Origin: Muribaculaceae bacterium
GTDB taxonomy: Bacteria > Bacteroidota > Bacteroidia > Bacteroidales > Muribaculaceae
Reading direction: 5' to 3'
Assembly (NCBI GenBank): GCA_029062005.1
Contig: JAIDQZ010000103.1
Location: 1-40,887, forward strand
Length of the DNA: 40,887 nucleotides
Shown here: positions 32,488-40,887 of the stretch, piece after piece
Layout of the letters: the number at the start of each line of letters is the position of its first letter
Position numbering within the stretch: the first letter of the stretch is position 1
Program-made: the position numbers and the translations under genes
Notes under the pieces: model-generated
The model's database searches: none
Seen by the model: the letters and a program-made list of their open reading frames with translations, nothing else
What the model was told of the DNA's origin: nothing

Positions 32488-34485
32488 ATGGCATATCGTT
32501 TAATCCTATCCATTGTTGCTCTTTGCTTTATTCCGGGTTTGACTGAAGCGGAGGAACAAAAGGACTCAATACATCTTCTTCAGGAAGTTATGGTCACGGC
32601 CCGACAATCGAACCGTGATATAATCCCCGTGCAGACGCTTAGCGGAGAAGAACTGAACAGACTTAACAGCAACAGCATTGCCGATGCCCTGAGATATTTT
32701 TCAGGCGTGCAGGTGAAAGATTATGGAGGAGTAGGGGGCATTAAGACTGTCAACATCCGCTCCATGGGTACTAATCATACAGGAGTGGTCTACGATGGGG
32801 TGGAACTCGGCAATGCCCAGAACGGGCAGATTGATCTCGGTCAGTTCTCCCTTGACAATATCGAGGCTCTTTCGCTCTACAATGGTCAGAAAAGTGAAAT
32901 ACTTCAACCTGCAAAAGATTTCGGATCGGCAGGCACCATCTATATCAAGACCCGCACTCCGAAATTTGAAGAAGGCGAGACATATCACGCGAGAGCGACA
33001 ATAAGGACAGGGTCGTTTGATCTGCTTAATCCGTCGGCTTTGGTAGAGCTGAAGCTCACTGAGAGAATGTCGGCATCCCTGAGCGCCGAATGGATTAACT
33101 CAAGCGGAAAATATAAATTCCGTTACAGGCGAGTCAACCCGGCAGGAGAACTTGCCTACGACACGACTGCCGTTCGCCAAAACGGAGATATCAATGCTAC
33201 CAGAATTGAACTCAATATCAATGGCTCACTCGCTGCGGGATCATGGACTTTCAAGGCTTATAATTATAATTCCGAGCGAGGAGTGCCGGGGGCTATTGTT
33301 AATAACGTATGGCGTCGTGGTGAGCGCATATGGGATACAAATTCATTCGTGCAAGGTAGTTATACCGGTTATTTTGGAAAATTCACGACCCTGAACAATG
33401 TAAAATATGCTTTCTATCGCACTCATTACGTAAATAATGACGATAAGCAAATAAAGATCGATAACCTATACAGGCAGAAAGAGATCTATATTTCATCGGC
33501 TAATGAATATCAGATCACTGATTTCTGGCGTGTATCCGGAAGCTATGACTTTCTATGGAACTCGCTCGATGCTGATGTGTATGGTTTCGTTACCCCTGAC
33601 CGTATTTCGCAATTCATGTCGGCTGCAACGGCTCTGAGCCTTGACAGATTTAAAGTCCAGGCAAGTGCTCAGGGTACACTGATCCATGATAATATAAGGG
33701 GGCAGAAGGCTCCGTCTGACAAACATGTCCTTTCCCCGGCGGTTTTTATGAATGGATATCCGCTGAAGAATAAGGATTTTTCTGTAAGGGCATTTTTCAA
33801 GCAGTCTTTCAGAATGCCGACATTCAATGATCTCTACTATGCGGATATGGGAAACTCCAAACTGTCGCCGGAACGGGTTACTCAATACAATATAGGAATC
33901 CTTTACGATCACAGCTCGTCGGCTTCAGTCATCTCAGGAGCACGCCTCAGTGCCGATGTCTATTACAATAAGGTTAAGGATAAAATTGTGGCGTATCCCA
34001 AAGGTCAGCAGTTCCGCTGGACGATGCTTAATCTCGGGCTGGTGGATATCCGGGGCATTGATGTTACGGGATTTATCACGATACACCCGGCAAGAGATCT
34101 GTTTCTCACCGCAAGGGCACAATATACATTCCAGCGGGCAATTGATGTCACAAATCCGGCAGATAACTATTACAGACACCAGATTCCATATATTCCGCGT
34201 CATTCGGGAGCTGCCGTAGCCAATGCGCAATGGAGAGGCTGGAGTCTGAACTATTCTTGGATTTACGTCGGCGAACGATATAACCAGCAGGAAAACATAA
34301 GATATAACTATACTCAGCCGTGGTACACTTCCGATCTGTCGTTAAGCAAAGATTTCAGGTTGGGTAAGGTGAATCTGAGGGGATTGGTGGAGGTCAACAA
34401 TCTGCTTAGCCAGGATTACGATGTCATTCTCAACTATCCTATGCCGAAACGCAACTACAGATTCACAATTTCAGTTGAAATATGA
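32488..34485 (+). CDS. btuB: BtuB-like TonB-dependent corrinoid receptor
   Basis: This 665-residue outer-membrane receptor has a signal peptide (about 1-21), a TonB-box-like EVMVTA (33-38), a plug domain (about 40-160; PVQTLSGEELNRLNSNSIADALRYFSGVQVKDYGGVGGIKTVNIRSMGTNHTGVVYDGVELGNAQNGQIDLGQ) and a 22-strand barrel ending NYRFTISVEI. The plug lacks the N-terminal carboxypeptidase-like domain of SusC, so this is a vitamin-type receptor. Substrate is inferred from the cobalamin riboswitch upstream and the btuG-like gene downstream; sequence alone does not separate corrinoid from heme or siderophore. Its stop overlaps the btuG-like start by 4 bp. No BtuC/D/F is in the window. Confidence 0.93.
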   Translation: MAYRLILSIVALCFIPGLTEAEEQKDSIHLLQEVMVTARQSNRDIIPVQTLSGEELNRLNSNSIADALRYFSGVQVKDYGGVGGIKTVNIRSMGTNHTGVVYDGVELGNAQNGQIDLGQFSLDNIEALSLYNGQKSEILQPAKDFGSAGTIYIKTRTPKFEEGETYHARATIRTGSFDLLNPSALVELKLTERMSASLSAEWINSSGKYKFRYRRVNPAGELAYDTTAVRQNGDINATRIELNINGSLAAGSWTFKAYNYNSERGVPGAIVNNVWRRGERIWDTNSFVQGSYTGYFGKFTTLNNVKYAFYRTHYVNNDDKQIKIDNLYRQKEIYISSANEYQITDFWRVSGSYDFLWNSLDADVYGFVTPDRISQFMSAATALSLDRFKVQASAQGTLIHDNIRGQKAPSDKHVLSPAVFMNGYPLKNKDFSVRAFFKQSFRMPTFNDLYYADMGNSKLSPERVTQYNIGILYDHSSSASVISGARLSADVYYNKVKDKIVAYPKGQQFRWTMLNLGLVDIRGIDVTGFITIHPARDLFLTARAQYTFQRAIDVTNPADNYYRHQIPYIPRHSGAAVANAQWRGWSLNYSWIYVGERYNQQENIRYNYTQPWYTSDLSLSKDFRLGKVNLRGLVEVNNLLSQDYDVILNYPMPKRNYRFTISVEI

Positions 34486-35642
34486 GCAAAAAACAGTTTT
34501 TCAAATATTTTTTTCTGTCGCTCCTGATGGGTTTTGCCACAAGTTGTCGTGAGGACGAACTTGTGGTGCCCACGGAGTATGAAATCGTCGGTGATGAGAC
34601 CCGCGAAGGTGGAATACGTGGTTTCTACCTTGTCAATGAGGGGAATATGGGTTCAAATAAATGCACTCTCGATTTCTATGACTATCACACCGGTTTATAT
34701 TCAAGAAATTTCTATGCAGAGAAAAATCCGGATGTCATAAAGGAACTCGGAGATGTCGGCAACGATATCGGTATCTACGGCAGTAAACTTTATGTCGTAG
34801 TCAATTGCTCACACAAAGTGGAAGTTCTCGATGCCCGTTCAGGATTGAGGCTGGGTCAGGTCGACATTCCGAATTGCAGATATATCCGGTTTCACAGGGG
34901 TAAGGCATATGTAAGTTCTTATGTAGGTCCCGTACTGATCGATCCGAATGCGCCGAAAGGTGCCGTTTATGAAGTCGATACCCTTTCATTTGCGGTCACC
35001 GGCAAAGTTTCGGTAGGGTATCAGCCGGAAGAAATGGAAATTATCGATGACTATATGTACGTAGCAAATTCGGGAGGATACCGTGCCCCGGATTACGACA
35101 ATACCGTTTCCGTGATACAGATGGTGGATTTCAAGCAGGTGCAGCAGATTCCGGTTGGGATAAATCTGCATCGCTTGAAAAAAGATAAATATGACAAATT
35201 GTGGGTTACTTCTCGCGGCGATTACCAGTCGCGGCCTTCGAGGTTATATGTCATGCAGAAGAAACCGGGTTTTAATCAGATGACAGTTACCGACACGATT
35301 CCTGTCGCATGTTCGAATATGGCTTTCTTCGGCGATTATATGTATTATTATGCAACGGAATGGAATAATTATTCTGCTTCGAATTCTATAAGTTACGGCA
35401 AAATAGATATCAGGACTAAAGAGATAGTAGCCGATAATTTCATTACCGATGGAACGGAAAAGGAAATCACAATACCTTATGGAATAGCGGTTCATCCGGA
35501 ATCGGGCGATATTTTTGTGACAGATGCCAAAAACTATGTGTCATCAGGCACCCTATATTGCTTCTCTCCCGAGGGACGCAAGAAATGGAGCGTAAGGACA
35601 GGAGATATTCCGGCACACATAACCTTTCTGAAAAATGAATAA
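34482..35642 (+). CDS. btuG: BtuG-like surface lipoprotein (YncE/DUF5074 beta-propeller)
   Basis: This 386-residue lipoprotein has an SPII signal ending GFATSC (Cys22), then about seven propeller blades with repeated patterns such as GFYLVNEGNMGSNKCTLDFYDYHTG, DIGIYGSKLYVVVNCSHKVEVLDARSG, GYQPEEMEIIDDYMYVANSGG and YGIAVHPESGDIFVTDAKNY. BtuG of Bacteroides thetaiotaomicron is a propeller lipoprotein that binds B12 at the cell surface with extreme affinity and sits on BtuB. Position (translationally coupled to a btuB-like gene under a cobalamin riboswitch) and fold make the same role very likely here. It overlaps the next gene by 8 bp. Binding residues cannot be assigned from sequence by eye. 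Confidence 0.92.
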   Translation: MSKKQFFKYFFLSLLMGFATSCREDELVVPTEYEIVGDETREGGIRGFYLVNEGNMGSNKCTLDFYDYHTGLYSRNFYAEKNPDVIKELGDVGNDIGIYGSKLYVVVNCSHKVEVLDARSGLRLGQVDIPNCRYIRFHRGKAYVSSYVGPVLIDPNAPKGAVYEVDTLSFAVTGKVSVGYQPEEMEIIDDYMYVANSGGYRAPDYDNTVSVIQMVDFKQVQQIPVGINLHRLKKDKYDKLWVTSRGDYQSRPSRLYVMQKKPGFNQMTVTDTIPVACSNMAFFGDYMYYYATEWNNYSASNSISYGKIDIRTKEIVADNFITDGTEKEITIPYGIAVHPESGDIFVTDAKNYVSSGTLYCFSPEGRKKWSVRTGDIPAHITFLKNE

Positions 35643-36837
35643 GAAGCTGTATTTTCTGATTGCCTTGTTGGCGCTTGCCGGCTGCTCTTCTGAAATACCG
35701 ATGGTCAATCTCGGTATCGAGGATGTGTATTACATACCGCGTATGTCGAAACTTCCGCTGGAGTCTGCTTTGACAGGAGAGGAATATCTCTGGAAAGTCA
35801 ATGGGGAGGCGGTATCTTCCGACCGCAGATATATTTTTATTGCGCGGGAAGAGGGGATCTACAATCTGTCGTTTGATATAATTGATGAAAACACTCCATA
35901 TCATTTTGACTTCACTGTAAACGTGCTTCATGAAGAAATCGAATATTCTCCATATATTTCAAAAGTCTACGAATATCATCCGGCGCCGGGACAGTTTGTC
36001 AATGAAATGCCAAGATATGAAGAGGGTGATACATATGCTGATATACTTCAGAAGGCGGAGGAGTCGATATCCGGAACCAACGACATAATGATAACTCTCG
36101 GCGGATTCGGCGGGTATGTCACATTCGGATTTGACCATTCAGTGATAAACGTGCCGGGCGACTATGATTTCAGGATATGGGGAAATTCATTTTATGAGCT
36201 GACCGACTCATCGAGAAAGGGAGGCTCTGCAGAGCCGGGTATTGTAATGGTAAGTTATGACGAAAATTGCAATGGACTTCCTGACGATGAATGGTACGAG
36301 CTTGCCGGGAGCGCTTACTACAGCGCAGCCACAAGGCATAATTATTCGGTCAGCTACAGACGCCCGGACAACGATCGTGTCCCGGTTGCCGACGAGAGTG
36401 GTTACCTGTCCGATACAGAATATATCCCCTGGTATGATTCAGAGGGAACAGACGGATTTATGCCGATGAATATTTTCCATAGCCAGAGTTATTGGCCTTT
36501 ATGGGCAGACACCGGTGAAATGTCATTCACCGGCACGTGTCTGCCCCCTAACGCCGTGGATACCAGCGGTGTCGGAAGATATTATATACTGTATTGCCTT
36601 GATTGGGGATATGTCGACAATCATCCAAATGATTATGCCGATCTGAATAGCTTTAAAATAGAATGGGCGGTCGACTCCGATGGTTTTCCTGTCGATCTTC
36701 CGGCTGTTGATTTTATCCGTGTCTACACCGGAGTCAACCAATATTGCGGATGGCTTGGAGAGACATCCACAGAATTGTGCCGTGCAGCTGACCTGCATAT
36801 CGAAGACTTGAACAATTGGCTTCCGGAAATACCATGA
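35635..36837 (+). CDS. surface lipoprotein of the corrinoid locus (PKD-like plus unnamed beta domain)
   Basis: This 400-residue lipoprotein has an SPII signal ending LALAGC (Cys17). Residues about 20-100 look like a PKD/Ig-like domain (YLWKVNGEAVSSDRRYIFIAREEGIYNLSFDIID). The remaining ~300 residues are beta-rich, with a DxNxNG acidic loop at 209-214 (DENCNGLPDDEW) resembling a calcium-binding loop, and several paired Cys. This family recurs beside btuB/btuG genes in Bacteroidales (from memory). It may be a further surface corrinoid-binding or receptor-cap protein; equivalence with BtuH is not claimed. It is translated in overlap with btuG and followed 24 bp later by the next secreted gene. 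Confidence 0.85.
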   Translation: MNKKLYFLIALLALAGCSSEIPMVNLGIEDVYYIPRMSKLPLESALTGEEYLWKVNGEAVSSDRRYIFIAREEGIYNLSFDIIDENTPYHFDFTVNVLHEEIEYSPYISKVYEYHPAPGQFVNEMPRYEEGDTYADILQKAEESISGTNDIMITLGGFGGYVTFGFDHSVINVPGDYDFRIWGNSFYELTDSSRKGGSAEPGIVMVSYDENCNGLPDDEWYELAGSAYYSAATRHNYSVSYRRPDNDRVPVADESGYLSDTEYIPWYDSEGTDGFMPMNIFHSQSYWPLWADTGEMSFTGTCLPPNAVDTSGVGRYYILYCLDWGYVDNHPNDYADLNSFKIEWAVDSDGFPVDLPAVDFIRVYTGVNQYCGWLGETSTELCRAADLHIEDLNNWLPEIP

Positions 36838-36861
36838 TTATAACTTAAAAAAGATAGACAA

Positions 36862-37824
36862 ATGAAATTAAGAAAGATCAATCCTGCTATCGCATCCTTG
36901 TTTTTGATCGGATCGCTGACAGCCGACGCATTCGTTGTCGATTGGGAAAAAATCGAGCATTGGGCGGGCGACGGTCCGAATAAGGCTGCTCTTGTGGTTC
37001 AATTTGACGACGGCGGTGATCAAAAAGCCTATGTGTGGGGTTACCGCTGGGAAAATGCTCAAACGCAGCCTTCAGGCGAGGATGTGTTTCGGGCTATAGC
37101 TTCGGAATGCAACGACCTGTATCTTTTCACACAGTTCACCGGCTGGATGGGCAATACGGTGTGCGGCATAGGATACTCGCGTGATAATGCAGTGGCGGAA
37201 CATATTGAATATGATTTCGAATCTGCTATGGAAGACCCTTGCATAAGTTTCAACTGGTTTTCTGCCAATGAAATGCTCGGACAGACGTCTACACCCGGGT
37301 GGGATACTCCCGATCTGTGCGATCAGGCTATAGATGATGCGAAAGCAACTCATATATTGGAACACCCGATTGATGCCCGCAACTATGGCTATGCTTGCTA
37401 TGATTATGACCATTGGCTTAAAGATGGGGGAGACCCGTCAATACGTTGGCACGCAGGATGGTACAAGGGATACTGGAGCTATTGGGTAGGAGGTGCCGAC
37501 TCTGAAAGCCTCAGTTATTCGGGACTTGGATATTCGTCGCGCAAACTTACCGATGGATCTGTCGATGCATGGAAATATACATACCTTGACGGTCCGGTAG
37601 GGGATGACATCGATGGTGTGTCAGGCGCCACCAAGCCCTGGCATGAACTTGACTACAGTCACTTCAACGACACAGGCATAGCTTCACCTGAAATTGGCGT
37701 TGACTTGCGTTCAAGTCGGATTTATCGCGCTGACGGATCAATCGTTCGCGATATCTCTACTGCAGCTCCCGGAATATATGTCATAGTGGAAGGTGCAGAA
37801 ACTAAAAAAATCATGATTCATTGA
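36862..37824 (+). CDS. secreted protein with aromatic-rich domain of the corrinoid locus
   Basis: This 320-residue protein has a signal peptide (about 1-23, no lipobox). Residues about 25-250 form a domain with WAGDGPNKAALVVQFDDGGDQKAYVWGYRWE near the start and HAGWYKGYWSYWVGGADSESLSYSGLGYSS near its end. The same domain occurs at residues 61-250 of the next gene product. Six or more Cys suggest disulfides. The C-terminal ~45 residues (SSRIYRADGSIVRDISTAAPGIYVIVEGAETKKIMIH) look like the short Por/T9SS-type sorting domain with the GIYVI-x-KK-I pattern. Position in the operon suggests corrinoid capture or handling, by inference only. I cannot name the domain. Confidence 0.85.
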   Translation: MKLRKINPAIASLFLIGSLTADAFVVDWEKIEHWAGDGPNKAALVVQFDDGGDQKAYVWGYRWENAQTQPSGEDVFRAIASECNDLYLFTQFTGWMGNTVCGIGYSRDNAVAEHIEYDFESAMEDPCISFNWFSANEMLGQTSTPGWDTPDLCDQAIDDAKATHILEHPIDARNYGYACYDYDHWLKDGGDPSIRWHAGWYKGYWSYWVGGADSESLSYSGLGYSSRKLTDGSVDAWKYTYLDGPVGDDIDGVSGATKPWHELDYSHFNDTGIASPEIGVDLRSSRIYRADGSIVRDISTAAPGIYVIVEGAETKKIMIH

Positions 37825-37859
37825 CGATATTATAACAACAATCAACTAATCAATTTAAT

Positions 37860-40800
37860 ATGAAGAAAAAAGTTCTTGTTTTGTTTGCCGTTATAGCGGC
37901 TGTGACCGGAGCCTATGCATTTCTTCCCCGTACTGTTCAGGGTATTCCATATGTCCCGAAAGATGGAGTGAAGCATGCAGTCACGACTTCAGATGACAAC
38001 CCCTTCGACCCGGGACATGATTTGTCTGTGCCCGAAGGAGATTTCACTTTCGATATGATAGAAAGCTGGAGCGGTGAAGGCTCAAACCGTGCAGCTCTTG
38101 TGATCCAGTGGAATGATCCGGAAGAGACTGATGCACTTGTGTTCGGATTCCGTTGGGACGGACTAGCCACCGGAGCTGACATGATCCGCGCCGTAGTGGC
38201 CGATAATCCTCAACTTTATGGTCTTATACAATACACCAACGTTTCCAGTCCTACCGATCCTCTCGGTGGCTATACCATCAATGGTTTTGGCTGGGACCGT
38301 GACGGTGACGGCGAGATAGCACTCAAAGATACCAAAGATAATCAGATCTATTATTCAGAGAATGGCTTGTTCATACATCCACGCGGATATGATCCCGACA
38401 AGGGAGGCTCATCAGACTATGACTATGATGACTGGGTAGCCGTTGACGGTGATGATTTCTGGGGTGCCGGATGGTATCTTTCATACTGGTCATATTGGGT
38501 AAAAGGCAGTCAGGAGGCATCCTTCGGTTATTCCGGTTGGGGTGCGTCGGGTCGTGTGCTTGAAGACGGCTGCTGGGACGGCTGGAATTTTTCACTCGAT
38601 ATGATGCCGAGTGATTGGAAGAAATTCAAGGCGGCTCCTAATCCTCTTCCTGATGGAGTGGCTACTGAGTTTAAGGTCGACGGATTATATTACAACCTTA
38701 TCAACTATAATTCACGCAAGGTTGCGCTCGTGGCTCCTTTCGAGATAGAGGGAGAGGAGCTCACTCCTTATGCCGGTGATATTTCCGTGCCGGCAACGAT
38801 AACAGTAGGAGACGAAACATACAACGTCACTGAAATCAAGGCTAATGCTTTTGAAAATGCATCTGTCGTAAACGTCTCTATTGCATCTTCGATTACCAAA
38901 ATCGGCGATTATGCTTTTCTGAACAGTTCGCTTAAGTCTCTCGGACTTGAAGAAGGTTGTGTTCTCGCGTCGCTCGGAAAAGGAGTCTTCAGCGGGTGCG
39001 GGGAATTCTCTCAGTTCCTGCTTCCGGAAGGTGCCAAGGTAATACCCGATGAGATCTATAAAGGCACGGCTGTGGCTGATATATCACTTGAAGGGATCGA
39101 GAGTATCGGAACATCATCTTTTGAAGATTGCAAGTCCATACGGACACTTGTCATTCCTGAGACTGTCAAGTCTATCGGCTCGAAAGGATTCAGCGGTTGT
39201 TCCGGTCTTACTGATGTGACGGTAAATAATACATTCCCGCCCTATTGTGCTGAAGATGCCTTCGCAGGAGGATCCGCCGACAACGCTTCTCTCAATGTAC
39301 CGATGGGCTACACTCAGGCTTATGCTTCCGCTTCCGGTTGGAATGCGTTTGATAAACATGGTGAATTCAGCCTGCCGGTAAATCTCGGCGACAGATTTGC
39401 ACTCGACGGCATCGCTTATATAGTCACAGGAATTGAAGAGGGTGGAATGACTGTAAAAGTCACTTACCAGAAGACCGCGAATGACAAAACGGAATCAGCC
39501 GCGATTGCCGATGCCAATAAGGAGGGTTATACAGGAGTGGTCAATGTCCCTGCCACGATCTCATATCAGGGTAAGGAGTTCATTGTTGACGAAATTGATG
39601 AGAAAGCCTTCTACGGTGCAAGTGAAATGACTTCGGTGTCATTACCCCTCGGCATTGCAGTCATTCCGCAGTACACATTCCAGGACTGCACGTCGCTTGC
39701 TTCAGTATCCCTTCCTGCTACCGTGACCGAGCTGGGATCCAATGTATTCGCATATTGCGAGTCACTCGCCGAAATTGTGCTGCCCGAAGGGTTGGAATCA
39801 ATAGGAAACCGTTGTTTCCAGAATTCGGGTATCACAAATATAAACATTCCTTCCGCTCTTACATCGTTGCCCGACTATTGTTTCTACGGATGCTCATTGG
39901 AGTCGGTGAAAATAAGTGATCATATAAGCAAGATTGGTTCCAACTGTTTTCAGAACTGCAAAAAGCTGACGTCTGTTGTTCTCCCTTCCGGCATCGAGAG
40001 TCTTCCCGCCAGTGTGTTCTCTAATTGCTCTTCATTGCAGTCAATCAATATTCCCGAGAGTGTCACTTCTATAGGAAGCAGTGCATTTGCCAACTGTTCA
40101 AGCCTCGACAGCATAATGCTGCCATCCTCCCTGAAGGCTCTGAGCAACGGTATGCTGCAGAATTGCTCATCGCTTAAAGAAGTAGTGATCCCCGCAGGCA
40201 TCACATCGCTGCAGAATCTGATCTTCAGTGGATGCTCATCGCTTGAAAAGGTGACGATGAGCCGTGATATAACAGCAATTAGTCAAAGTGCGTTTGCCAA
40301 CTGCCAGAATCTTCATACCATCGCCTATCATGGAGATTCGGAGGAGACAGTACCGGGCGTCATAAAGCTTGGCGACAAGACTTTGAGCATTGGTCAATAT
40401 GCATTTCAGAATTGCAGGTCAATAACCGAAATAATTCTGCCTGACGGTTTCACTACCATCGGGGGACGCGAGCCATTTAAGAAGACCGGCATAAGCCAAC
40501 TCGTCATTCCGGCATCCGTGACCTCGATGAATCAGAATTATATCTGTGGTGACAATGATTCGGTGACCTTCTATATGTGCAGTACCACTCCGGTCACTGT
40601 AAACAAGTTTACATTCGCAAAGGCGAGCGGTAATTATTCTTTCCCGGTGATTGTACCCGTCGGTAGTTCGGAGACCTACAAGGCGGCTGCTAACTGGAAT
40701 TTCTATTCCGTCAGCGAGCCTGTGGTGGAAACTCTCACGCTCTCTGAAATGAAATTGGGCGAAGGAACACTGTCTGGTCGTGTCAGTGTGAATTACGATA

Positions 40801-40887
40801 TCGAGCTTCCGGAGCGTTTTGCCAGTGTCAACGACAGTATAGTTCTTGAAAATTGCCGGATGACCGTATCCCTTATCGGAGAAGGTG
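37860..40887 (+). CDS. giant surface protein: corrinoid-locus domain fused to BspA-type LRR_5 repeats (3' end outside the window)
   Basis: The gene starts at ATG 37860 and stays open for 1009 codons to the window edge, so it is partial. A signal peptide (about 1-20) is followed by the same domain as in the preceding gene (about 61-250; WSGEGSNRAALVIQWND, GWYLSYWSYWVKGSQEASFGYSGWGASG). Inside it, residues 146-157 (DRDGDGEIALKD) form a textbook EF-hand-type calcium loop. From about 285 to beyond 900 run BspA-like leucine-rich repeats (IPESVTSIGSSAFANCSSL, LPSSLKALSNGMLQNCSSL, and others), broken by linker strands near 510-560. LRR_5 proteins are usually surface adhesins. Whether it is under riboswitch control depends on read-through from the upstream genes; the gap is 35 bp and no terminator is seen. 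Near the edge a new beta domain appears (about 955 onward). Confidence 0.9.
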   Translation, partial: MKKKVLVLFAVIAAVTGAYAFLPRTVQGIPYVPKDGVKHAVTTSDDNPFDPGHDLSVPEGDFTFDMIESWSGEGSNRAALVIQWNDPEETDALVFGFRWDGLATGADMIRAVVADNPQLYGLIQYTNVSSPTDPLGGYTINGFGWDRDGDGEIALKDTKDNQIYYSENGLFIHPRGYDPDKGGSSDYDYDDWVAVDGDDFWGAGWYLSYWSYWVKGSQEASFGYSGWGASGRVLEDGCWDGWNFSLDMMPSDWKKFKAAPNPLPDGVATEFKVDGLYYNLINYNSRKVALVAPFEIEGEELTPYAGDISVPATITVGDETYNVTEIKANAFENASVVNVSIASSITKIGDYAFLNSSLKSLGLEEGCVLASLGKGVFSGCGEFSQFLLPEGAKVIPDEIYKGTAVADISLEGIESIGTSSFEDCKSIRTLVIPETVKSIGSKGFSGCSGLTDVTVNNTFPPYCAEDAFAGGSADNASLNVPMGYTQAYASASGWNAFDKHGEFSLPVNLGDRFALDGIAYIVTGIEEGGMTVKVTYQKTANDKTESAAIADANKEGYTGVVNVPATISYQGKEFIVDEIDEKAFYGASEMTSVSLPLGIAVIPQYTFQDCTSLASVSLPATVTELGSNVFAYCESLAEIVLPEGLESIGNRCFQNSGITNINIPSALTSLPDYCFYGCSLESVKISDHISKIGSNCFQNCKKLTSVVLPSGIESLPASVFSNCSSLQSINIPESVTSIGSSAFANCSSLDSIMLPSSLKALSNGMLQNCSSLKEVVIPAGITSLQNLIFSGCSSLEKVTMSRDITAISQSAFANCQNLHTIAYHGDSEETVPGVIKLGDKTLSIGQYAFQNCRSITEIILPDGFTTIGGREPFKKTGISQLVIPASVTSMNQNYICGDNDSVTFYMCSTTPVTVNKFTFAKASGNYSFPVIVPVGSSETYKAAANWNFYSVSEPVVETLTLSEMKLGEGTLSGRVSVNYDIELPERFASVNDSIVLENCRMTVSLIGEG

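Overview
The window looks like a chromosomal segment of a gut Bacteroidales bacterium, most probably in or near the Muribaculaceae (inference; no rRNA is present to prove it). The evidence is Bacteroidota-type promoters (TTTG, 19-20 bp, TAnnTTTG) seen at several gene starts, a Mfa1/Mfa2-type fimbrial operon, a BtuB/BtuG surface corrinoid-uptake locus behind a cobalamin riboswitch, SPII lipoproteins, a bile-salt-hydrolase-family enzyme, and AT-rich and pyrimidine-rich low-complexity spacers. No transposase, integrase, phage gene, CRISPR array or rRNA was found.

Layout. (1) 40-2186: a membrane-anchored helical protein convergent with a secreted choloylglycine-hydrolase-family enzyme; the enzyme gene is bracketed by two copies of a ~95-bp palindromic repeat in the same orientation. 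(2) 2519-7744, plus strand: OmpR-type response regulator, histidine kinase, biotin synthase, a DPM/GtrB-like glycosyltransferase and a small outer-membrane protein. (3) 7873-18120, minus strand: a six-gene fimbrial operon transcribed from 18120 towards 7873 (DUF3575 barrel, DUF3868/OmpA-like protein, major fimbrillin, Mfa2/FimB-type anchor, accessory lipoprotein, very large tip-like lipoprotein), with a good promoter, a ~225-nt leader and a strong stem-loop just after the major fimbrillin gene. (4) 18456-19931, minus: a COG0523 GTPase with a long His-rich metal-binding loop, directly behind tRNA-Gly(CCC) and its terminator. (5) 20100-29032, plus: lipoprotein, polyprenyl diphosphate synthase, TatD nuclease, then four consecutive membrane transport genes (antiporter with USP-like tail, MgtC-like, antiporter with TrkA-C domains, AI-2E/PerM family). 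The last one overlaps tail-to-tail with a minus-strand DacB/PBP4. (6) 30485-31993: small lipoprotein, tRNA-Ser(CGA), FrnE/DsbA-like protein. (7) 32063-40887, plus: promoter, cobalamin riboswitch, btuB-like TonB receptor, btuG-like propeller lipoprotein, a surface lipoprotein, a secreted protein with an aromatic-rich domain, and a very large protein that carries the same domain fused to BspA-type leucine-rich repeats and runs off the window end.

How the genes fit together. The best candidate for an under-described system is the riboswitch-controlled corrinoid locus: beyond btuB and btuG it holds two proteins sharing a domain I cannot name, one on a cell-surface LRR_5 scaffold. The fimbrial operon is a complete assembly set with no regulator or invertase in view. 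The transporter run suggests a cation/pH homeostasis cluster.
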